This document shows positions 1 through 5,039 of a stretch of 5,833 bases of DNA, piece after piece. Where the stretch lies: contig JACTVF010000158.1 in NCBI GenBank assembly GCA_019695435.1, forward strand, positions 1 through 5,833. Reading direction: 5' to 3'. The position numbers and the translations under genes are program-made. The notes below the pieces were generated by a model, which was given only the letters and a program-made list of their open reading frames with translations, ran no database searches and was not told the DNA's origin. The stretch's first letter is position 1, and every line of letters begins with the position of its first letter. This DNA comes from Methanoregulaceae archaeon. Lineage in GTDB: Archaea > Halobacteriota > Methanomicrobia > Methanomicrobiales > Methanospirillaceae.

Positions 1-868
1 CGAGCAGTACTTCGTCCACGGCGCCGTACTCGATCGCGGTCTCTACCGCTTTTTTCCCATAGGCAACCGCGCCGTTCTGGGAAATACGGAGGAGTACCTC
101 GTCCATCAGTTTTACCTCGCGCGAGAGCTGGATGTCACCGATCAGTTTCTCGAGTGTTCCTGCACCAATCACATCCTGCACTGCACCGCGCCCTATCCGC
201 CGGGTTTCGACTACAATCGCACGCCCGGCAGGAGCACTGTTTTTGTTCTTCGCGTATCTGACAAAATCGTCCTTGATAAAACCGGGCCCTGCAATGATAA
301 GCGGCCCGGAGATTTCCGCAATACTTTTAATGACAGCATCAAAAAAACCGGTACGCGTATCGGTCTCCCCGCCCTTACCGCTTCCCGCGGTAATGGTGAT
401 CACGCTCTCGGGACCATACTGCCGGAGCCGAAAGAGCTCCGCCTCACCTTCTTCGATGGTCAGGATATGGATCACACCGAAAACAGAGGATTTTACCGCC
501 CGCTCGATCCGTTCAAGATCGATCGGCCTCCACTGCCGGATAACTGAAATCTCATAGCCGGTCTCGACATTAATAGTGTGATATGCGCCGCAGTCCACGC
601 CGTGTTCGATGACGCCGGCGATCCGGAGCCGTACCCCGTGCTCGGAGAACTCCACTTTTTCAGTCCTGATACCCAGTCTTACCGGCCGTTTCTCCACCTT
701 TTCGGGTCGGAGCTTGTCAGTGGCGGATTCCACGCTCCGGAACGTCGTTGCAAAGACAAGATCGCCGGCTGATATAAGGTGCTGAAGATGCCAGAGATCG
801 TCAATGCTTTCAGGGAAGAGACGTATTTCACCGGCATTATCCTTAAGTTCACCGTATTCTGCTTTCAT
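1..868 (-). CDS. pelA: Archaeal Pelota (aPelota, Dom34 family) ribosome rescue factor, C-terminus cut off by the window edge
   Basis: This gene encodes the archaeal homolog of eukaryotic Pelota/Dom34, a cytoplasmic eRF1-like protein. The family binds the vacant A site of stalled ribosomes with aEF1A-GTP and, with ABCE1, splits the subunits without hydrolysing peptidyl-tRNA. I translated the reverse strand from an ATG at 868-866. The product begins MKAEYGELKDNAGEIRLFPE, a typical Pelota start. Residues 1 to about 125 form the Sm-like N-terminal domain (DDLWHLQHLI, GDLVFATTFRSVES, GVDCGAYHTINVETG). Residues about 126-260 form the central domain (FGVIHILTIEEGEAELFRLR, IIAGPGFIKDDF). Residues from about 261 start the eRF1-type C-terminal domain (NGAVAYGKKAVETAIEYGAV). 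No GGQ motif is visible, as expected for Pelota as opposed to aRF1. The frame is open to base 2, giving 289 codons. Archaeal Pelotas are usually about 340-355 residues, so roughly 50-65 are missing. The start lies inside the upstream NFACT stop codon (ATGA), and no good Shine-Dalgarno site precedes it, suggesting translational coupling. Confidence 0.95.
   Translation of the reverse strand, partial: MKAEYGELKDNAGEIRLFPESIDDLWHLQHLISAGDLVFATTFRSVESATDKLRPEKVEKRPVRLGIRTEKVEFSEHGVRLRIAGVIEHGVDCGAYHTINVETGYEISVIRQWRPIDLERIERAVKSSVFGVIHILTIEEGEAELFRLRQYGPESVITITAGSGKGGETDTRTGFFDAVIKSIAEISGPLIIAGPGFIKDDFVRYAKNKNSAPAGRAIVVETRRIGRGAVQDVIGAGTLEKLIGDIQLSREVKLMDEVLLRISQNGAVAYGKKAVETAIEYGAVDEVLL
865..868 (-). 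other. ATGA stop/start overlap coupling NFACT to pelA
   Basis: On the minus strand the four bases ATGA hold both the pelA start (ATG, 868-866) and the NFACT stop (TGA, 867-865). The 15-20 bases upstream of this ATG have no convincing GGTGA or GGAGG-like site; the nearest G-rich run is TGGGA. Overlaps of this kind are commonly associated with termination-reinitiation, so Pelota synthesis probably depends on translation of the NFACT gene. The overlap is seen directly; the coupling is inferred. Confidence 0.85.
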
Positions 869-2769
869 GGTATTCCCAGGATATCAGAACCGCCGGGTGG
901 GACAAAAGCGGCCACGGCCTCGGTATTCAGGACTCCCTTGAGCAGTTTTTCCTCATCGGGAGTTATGTTCTGCCGGAGGAGGCGCAGCACCTTCTTTGCC
1001 ACATCGTTTGGCTCGTACTGGCCGGGCTTTAACTCGGCGAACACCTTTGTCCGTGACCTGATCACCACAGGTGGTCCCCCGATGACAGCCGCCTGTGGTT
1101 CCAGTACCAGGCCGATGCCAACCGCGAGGGGAATATTGCGATAATAGGTACGCTCTCCCCGGACGATGAATGAACCCCGTACAACAAACTCCCCGGCCTG
1201 CGGGGTCTTGCTGACCTGGTTTGGCTGTGCACTGTATACGTCAGCCGAAAAATGACCGCTCCGCCAGGCTCCGGAGTACGATGCGGCAAACTGGGCCACC
1301 TCATCCATCCTCCCCGTTTTGCCCTTTACGATAACGACACTGGCGCCATGTACATCCGCGTGTACGAAGAGATCGCCACCGGCCATGTACTTCTTGACCA
1401 GTTCCTCGTTCTGCGATGCGTCCCGGCCCCCCAGAACAACGATGCCGTCACTGGTTACAAACCACCGGAACCGGTGGTACCAGAGTTTTTTCATCGGGAT
1501 AATATCGTGCCGAATTATTTTCTTCTTCGGCTTGATGGTTTTCATCGCCGCAAGGGCACCCTCTTTTTTCCTCTTGAATTTTTTTATGACATCATAGTAC
1601 CGGCCGGCATTCTGTTCGATACTCTCATGGACGAAGATCTTCACCTTTTTCCCGATATCAAGCTCGACTGCCGCCTCATCGGGATAGAAGGCCACGATAC
1701 GTTTTACATCTGCCGAAGAGTTGCCCCGGAGGCGGTGCTCGATCTCCTGCCATGACAGGTGTTTGCTTGCAGCATCAAGCGAGGAAATGATCTGGGAGAC
1801 AACCGGGTAATGCTCGTAGATCGCTGCCACAATCTCTTCGGTCTTTTTAATTTTATCATCAAATTTTTTTATTGCTGTTTCCTGGTATTTGTGAATCCGT
1901 TCCTCTTCGGAAAGTTTTGGTTTTGAAGTAATCCTGACTTTTTCTGCCTTGGTCATCGGGTAAAATGCTTCAAGTGCCTCAGAAAAACCGGAGAACCGGT
2001 TTTTATCGTTTGATGTATTTTCGGATCCTTCATCAAGTACAACCGGTTCACAGCTTGTGACGGAAATTACCGGCTGGCCGGTATGCTGCACCCTGTCAAA
2101 AAGTGACCGTATGGCAGCAAATACCGGGCCAGGATCGGCTTTCGATGCCGGCATGGCTTTATCGACACCGGCAGTGCGGCATACGTACTCTGCATACGTT
2201 CCCCCGAGCATGCCGGCAATTGCAAGGGCACGCACGAGATCCCGGTCGTCACCGGCAAGGGTGGCTGCAAGATTTTCAAAAGACCCGGTTGGATCGGTGC
2301 TGCTCATCGTGTAGACTGCATCAGGAACGACATCCCGATCCTTAAAACGGTGGTGGCGGAGCGGTTTTATGATGCGGTACGATTCATCCGTAAGGATCAC
2401 ATTCCCCTCATCAAAGAGCTCGATGATGAGCCGGTAGGTAAGAGTCCCTTTCCCGATATCGAAAACGAGGATCCGTTCGAGCCCGTGCTGGCGGATTGCA
2501 AGCACCTTGCCGCCGGAGATATATTTACGCAGGAGCATGGCAAACTGCGGGGGATTTTTTGGAGGGGGAGGAAAATTTTTCACCAGATGCACCCGCCGGC
2601 CGGCTTCGATGAGCATCTGGTACTTCGCATGATCTTCCCCGTTTAAGCGGATTCCAAGGGTGCGGGTTTCGAACTGGTAGACCTTGTCAATCCAGAGCGG
2701 CAGCTTGTCGCAGAGCTCGTTTGTCACCGCCCTTACATCGATCCCGCTCATTCCCTGTGCAGTCGCCAT
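865..2769 (-). CDS. rqcH: NFACT-family protein, archaeal RqcH/NEMF (Rqc2) homolog
   Basis: This 634-residue protein belongs to the NFACT family (RqcH in bacteria, NEMF/Rqc2 in eukaryotes, formerly annotated as fibronectin-binding). Studied members bind large ribosomal subunits that still carry peptidyl-tRNA after a stall and drive C-terminal tailing; the archaeal role is inferred. NFACT-N covers about residues 8-160 (DVRAVTNEL, GIRLNGED, NPPQFAMLLRKYISGGKV, GLERI at 96-100). A helix-hairpin-helix segment follows at about 165-205 (LVRALAIAGMLGGTYAEYVC). A charged coiled-coil stretch lies at about 285-345. NFACT-R (DUF814-like) covers about 425-545 (WYHRFRWFVTSDG, GGRDASQNE, DLFVHADVHGAS). Length is normal for archaeal members. 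The start is uncertain. ATG 2769 (M1) would have a very short leader and no clear Shine-Dalgarno site; ATG 2751 (M7, giving MSGIDVRAV) matches the usual family N-terminus but has AGGGA directly abutting it. The stop TGA overlaps the pelA ATG, so the two genes are probably one operon. The usual Asp-Arg pair of NFACT-N is Glu98-Arg99 here. Confidence 0.93.
   Translation of the reverse strand: MATAQGMSGIDVRAVTNELCDKLPLWIDKVYQFETRTLGIRLNGEDHAKYQMLIEAGRRVHLVKNFPPPPKNPPQFAMLLRKYISGGKVLAIRQHGLERILVFDIGKGTLTYRLIIELFDEGNVILTDESYRIIKPLRHHRFKDRDVVPDAVYTMSSTDPTGSFENLAATLAGDDRDLVRALAIAGMLGGTYAEYVCRTAGVDKAMPASKADPGPVFAAIRSLFDRVQHTGQPVISVTSCEPVVLDEGSENTSNDKNRFSGFSEALEAFYPMTKAEKVRITSKPKLSEEERIHKYQETAIKKFDDKIKKTEEIVAAIYEHYPVVSQIISSLDAASKHLSWQEIEHRLRGNSSADVKRIVAFYPDEAAVELDIGKKVKIFVHESIEQNAGRYYDVIKKFKRKKEGALAAMKTIKPKKKIIRHDIIPMKKLWYHRFRWFVTSDGIVVLGGRDASQNEELVKKYMAGGDLFVHADVHGASVVIVKGKTGRMDEVAQFAASYSGAWRSGHFSADVYSAQPNQVSKTPQAGEFVVRGSFIVRGERTYYRNIPLAVGIGLVLEPQAAVIGGPPVVIRSRTKVFAELKPGQYEPNDVAKKVLRLLRQNITPDEEKLLKGVLNTEAVAAFVPPGGSDILGIP
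1451..1483. repeat. Inverted repeat inside the NFACT-R coding region
   Basis: Positions 1461-1468 (ACCACCGG) and 1471-1478 (CCGGTGGT) are perfect inverted repeats separated by AA. An outer pair, CTGGT at 1451-1455 and ACCAG at 1479-1483, extends the symmetry with a 5-base bulge on one side. In the minus-strand mRNA this could fold into about 12 base pairs capped by a GUUC tetraloop. The bases encode the conserved WYHRFRWFVTS stretch of the NFACT protein, so the symmetry may simply follow from codon choice. Confidence 0.6.
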
Positions 2770-2774
2770 GGATT

Positions 2775-2790
2775 ATACCAAATTACATAT
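2775..2790 (+). promoter_or_regulatory. Candidate BRE/box A promoter for the EMC6-like/ABCE1 operon
   Basis: On the plus strand TTACATAT (2783-2790) resembles box A, and it is preceded by an A-rich BRE-like stretch, ATACCAAA (2775-2782). Initiation 25-27 bases downstream of the box centre would fall near 2813. That is just ahead of the GGGTG Shine-Dalgarno site and gives a leader of about 18 bases to the ATG at 2831. The spacing fits well, but the motif is short. It lies back to back with the candidate NFACT promoter in a gap of only 61 bases. Confidence 0.42.
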
Positions 2791-2800
2791 GGCTTGCGCA

Positions 2801-2812
2801 CTAAAAAATAAG
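2801..2812 (-). promoter_or_regulatory. Candidate box A (TATA) promoter for the NFACT-pelA unit
   Basis: Read on the minus strand, this stretch is CTTATTTTTTAG, which resembles the A/T-rich euryarchaeal box A. Placing transcription initiation about 25-27 bases downstream puts it near 2780. That gives a leader of about 11 bases to the ATG at 2769, or about 29 bases to the ATG at 2751. No clear purine-rich BRE is seen upstream. This is motif reading only; no transcript data are available. Confidence 0.4.
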
Positions 2813-2818
2813 ACTACT

Positions 2819-2823
2819 GGGTG
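2819..2823 (+). promoter_or_regulatory. Shine-Dalgarno site that fixes the start of the EMC6-like gene
   Basis: GGGTG lies 7 bases before the ATG at 2831 and matches the GGTG part of the archaeal anti-Shine-Dalgarno complement (AGGAGGTGATCC). In-frame upstream ATGs at 2684, 2768 and 2789 exist. The first two lie inside or at the edge of the divergent NFACT gene, and none has a comparable site. Confidence 0.6.
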
Positions 2824-2830
2824 TAGCCGG

Positions 2831-3184
2831 ATGACCGAAAACGTGCACGAAGAAGAGCAGCAAGTTATTTCCAGAAAAAAAAAGACCAAACTGGAAAAAC
2901 AGGCTGAACATATAGACCGGATAAAGAAGACTCTTGTTGCCTGCATACTAGGCATTATTGTCGGAATCGTATCGTATTACCTGCAGGTTACGGTAAAAAA
3001 CGACATCGGACTTCTTGCATTTATGCTGATGCTTGCAGGGGTCGTGGTCCAGCGGCATATTTTCATGCTTATGCATATTGACACCTCAAAACTGGGCGCA
3101 AAGGACTGGCTCTACCAGGGATTTATGACCTTTGCATTCTGGTTCATGTCCTGGACTCTCCTCCTTTCGACCATGTCGCACTGA
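2831..3184 (+). CDS. EMC6-like small membrane protein (archaeal EMC6/Rab5ip-type family)
   Basis: This 117-residue protein has a hydrophilic, charged cytosolic N-terminus (about residues 1-33, with a KKKTK basic patch) and three hydrophobic segments, at about 34-52, 58-81 and 95-113. The last loop and helix carry KDWLYQGFMTFAFWFMSWTL. That pattern matches what I recall of archaeal proteins annotated as EMC6-like, whose eukaryotic counterpart is a core subunit of the ER membrane protein complex that inserts transmembrane helices. Its function in archaea is not established, so the family call rests on pattern recognition and the role is inference. The start is set at ATG 2831 by a GGGTG site 7 bases upstream; earlier in-frame ATGs would run back into the divergent NFACT gene. 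It is the first gene of an operon with ABCE1, only 18 bases upstream of it. It could alternatively be an unrelated three-helix protein. Confidence 0.8.
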   Translation: MTENVHEEEQQVISRKKKTKLEKQAEHIDRIKKTLVACILGIIVGIVSYYLQVTVKNDIGLLAFMLMLAGVVVQRHIFMLMHIDTSKLGAKDWLYQGFMTFAFWFMSWTLLLSTMSH

Positions 3185-3193
3185 TCTTTTTTC

Positions 3194-3197
3194 AGGA
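3194..3197 (+). promoter_or_regulatory. Ribosome binding site of ABCE1
   Basis: AGGA ends 5 bases before the ATG at 3203, inside the 18-base gap after the EMC6-like stop codon. The match is modest, but the position supports ATG 3203 as the start, and the resulting N-terminus (MRIAIVHKDRC) is the expected one for archaeal ABCE1. The short gap holds no room for a separate promoter, so ABCE1 is probably read from the upstream operon promoter. Confidence 0.5.
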
Positions 3198-3202
3198 TAA
3201 CC

Positions 3203-4975
3203 ATGAGAATAGCCATTGTCCATAAGGATCGCTGCCACGCGAAAAAGTGCGGGACCGAGTGCATCATCTACTGCCCCCGGGTACGGACCGGTGATGAAAC
3301 CGTTGTCATCGGTGAGGATGGCAAGGCAATCATATCAGAGGAGCTCTGTGTCGGCTGCGGTATCTGCATCAAGAAGTGCCCGTTTGAAGCCATCGATATC
3401 GTAAGTCTTCCCGAAGAACTTGAGCACCCCACCCACCGGTACGGGAAGAACGGGTTTGCGCTCTATGGACTTCCCATCCCGGTGCAGGGGAAGGTTACCG
3501 GGATCCTTGGCGCAAACGGTATCGGGAAGAGCACTGCCGTAAAGATCCTATCAGGGCAACTCCGGCCGAACCTTGGGAATTTTGATGACGAAGTTGCCTG
3601 GGAAGAGATACTGAAACGCTATGCCGGGACCGAACTCTTCGACTACCTCCAGACCGTCTCAAAGAAGAGCAAAAAGATCGCTGTCAAGCCGCAGTATATC
3701 GATTTTATCCCGAAAGTATTCACCGGGACTACCCGCGACCTGCTCAAAACAACCGACGAGCGCGGGAGGCTTAAAGAACTCATCCCCGCGCTTAAACTCG
3801 ATGCAATCCTCGACCACCCGATAGGTACACTGAGCGGGGGAGAACTCCAGCGGGTGGCTATTACTGCCTGCCTTGCACGAAACGCCGACCTCTATTTCCT
3901 CGATGAGATCACACCGTTTCTGGACATCTACCAGCGCATTTCGGCGGCCAAACTGATCCGCGAACTGGCGATGGAACGCCCGGTTGTCATCGTCGAACAC
4001 GACCTCGCCATCCTCGATATGCTGGCCGACACGGTCCACATCGGGTACGGCAAACCGGCTGTTTTCGGGGTCATCACCCGGCCAAAAGGCGTCCGCGTAG
4101 GAATCAACCAGTACCTCGAAGGATATCTCGCAGAAGAGAACGTACGATTCCGGGACTCGCAGGTGATATTCGAGAAACGGGCGCACGAGAAGGGCTCCAG
4201 GAGGGAGGATCTGGTGGAGGTTCCCCCCCTCACCAAGAAGTACGATGCGTTCCGGCTCACGATCTCGGGAGGTACGATACGGGCAGGTGAAGTGCTCGGC
4301 GTTATCGGGGCAAACGGCATGGGGAAGAGTACCTTTGCGAAGCTGCTTGCCGGTGAGGAAAAACCCGATACCGGTGCCATGGATCTTACGCTCCGGATCT
4401 CCTACAAGCCACAGTACATCAAGCCGGATACGTCGGATTCAGTCGAAATGTACCTCCGCCAGTGCACCAGTAAGTTTGATACCTCCTATTACCAGCACGA
4501 GATCCTTGAGTCACTCTCGCTCCAGGCCATTCTCCAGTCGCCGGTCGATTCCCTGAGCGGGGGGGAGCTCCAGCGGGTGGCGATTGCTGCCTGTCTTTCA
4601 CGTGACGCGGATCTCTATATCCTTGACGAACCAAGCGCCCACCTCGATGTGGAGCAGCGCGTGAAAGTAACACGGCTCATAAAGCATCATGCAGAGGGAA
4701 AAGAGGTGGCGATCCTCGTTATCGATCATGATATCTATCTCATTGACATGATCAGCGAAAGAATACTCGTCTTTGAAGGCGAACCGGGTGTTGAGGGTAC
4801 CGCTGCCGGTCCCTTTGCTATGCGGGAGGGAATGAACCGGTTTTTAAAGGCGCTTGACGTTACGTTCCGTCGGGACCAGACGGGCCGGCCCCGGATCAAC
4901 AAACCTGACTCGTTCCTTGACCGGGAGCAGAAAAGCCGTGGTGAATATTACTACTACGCCGCAGAGGATGAATAA
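3203..4975 (+). CDS. abce1: ABCE1 (Rli1) ribosome recycling ATPase
   Basis: This complete 590-residue twin-ATPase splits ribosomes into subunits after termination or after Pelota-dependent rescue, and is also linked to initiation. Residues 1-65 hold eight cysteines (C11, C16, C20, C24, C49, C52, C55, C59), which ligate two [4Fe-4S] clusters. NBD1 has Walker A GANGIGKST (103-111), a helix-loop-helix insertion at about 133-160, KPQYID (162-167), signature LSGGELQ (210-216), Walker B ending in D234-E235, and H-loop H266. NBD2 has Walker A GANGMGKST (369-377), KPQYIK (402-407), signature LSGGELQ (451-457), D475-E476 followed by PSAHLD, and H509. The C-terminus REQKSRGEYYYYAAEDE is typical of archaeal members, and the length is normal for the family. 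All catalytic residues are present. The segment after the NBD1 catalytic Glu reads ITPFLD instead of the PSSYLD-type sequence of well-studied homologs, while NBD2 keeps PSAHLD. It follows the EMC6-like gene by 18 bases, probably in one transcript. Confidence 0.98.
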   Translation: MRIAIVHKDRCHAKKCGTECIIYCPRVRTGDETVVIGEDGKAIISEELCVGCGICIKKCPFEAIDIVSLPEELEHPTHRYGKNGFALYGLPIPVQGKVTGILGANGIGKSTAVKILSGQLRPNLGNFDDEVAWEEILKRYAGTELFDYLQTVSKKSKKIAVKPQYIDFIPKVFTGTTRDLLKTTDERGRLKELIPALKLDAILDHPIGTLSGGELQRVAITACLARNADLYFLDEITPFLDIYQRISAAKLIRELAMERPVVIVEHDLAILDMLADTVHIGYGKPAVFGVITRPKGVRVGINQYLEGYLAEENVRFRDSQVIFEKRAHEKGSRREDLVEVPPLTKKYDAFRLTISGGTIRAGEVLGVIGANGMGKSTFAKLLAGEEKPDTGAMDLTLRISYKPQYIKPDTSDSVEMYLRQCTSKFDTSYYQHEILESLSLQAILQSPVDSLSGGELQRVAIAACLSRDADLYILDEPSAHLDVEQRVKVTRLIKHHAEGKEVAILVIDHDIYLIDMISERILVFEGEPGVEGTAAGPFAMREGMNRFLKALDVTFRRDQTGRPRINKPDSFLDREQKSRGEYYYYAAEDE

Positions 4976-4999
4976 TCTCCGGGCTCTCATATAACAACG

Positions 5000-5004
5000 T
5001 TTTT
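5000..5004 (+). terminator. Possible T-run terminator after ABCE1
   Basis: The 64-base gap between the convergent ABCE1 and propeller genes contains a run of five T residues, 25 bases after the ABCE1 stop codon. Euryarchaeal RNA polymerase can terminate at short U-runs without a hairpin. Only a weak 4-bp stem (CAAC/GTTG) flanks it. No comparable T-run is present for the opposite strand in this gap. Confidence 0.3.
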
Positions 5005-5039
5005 CGGTTGCCATCGTCTCCCGCTCTCTCCTGTCCTGG

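Noticed and set aside
132..557. Plus-strand open frame of 141 codons, and a smaller one at 578-772
   Set aside because: Both are antisense to pelA, which has clear family sequence along its full visible length; the products are Ser/Pro/Arg-rich low-quality translations.
1252..1755. A 167-codon open frame on the plus strand
   Set aside because: It lies wholly antisense to the well-supported NFACT gene, has no recognisable domain, and reads as a complement-strand shadow.
2684..2830. Longer N-terminus for the EMC6-like protein, using the ATG at 2684, 2768 or 2789
   Set aside because: The extension would overlap or abut the divergent NFACT start and cross the likely promoter. The ATG at 2831 has the only good Shine-Dalgarno site and gives the expected charged N-terminus.
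3659..4380. Minus-strand open frames of 175 and 150 codons
   Set aside because: They lie antisense to the ABCE1 ATPase core and show no domain features.
4995..5010. Hairpin terminator between ABCE1 and the propeller gene
   Set aside because: Only a 4-bp CAAC/GTTG stem is possible, too weak for an intrinsic hairpin; only the T-run is kept, as a low-confidence terminator.
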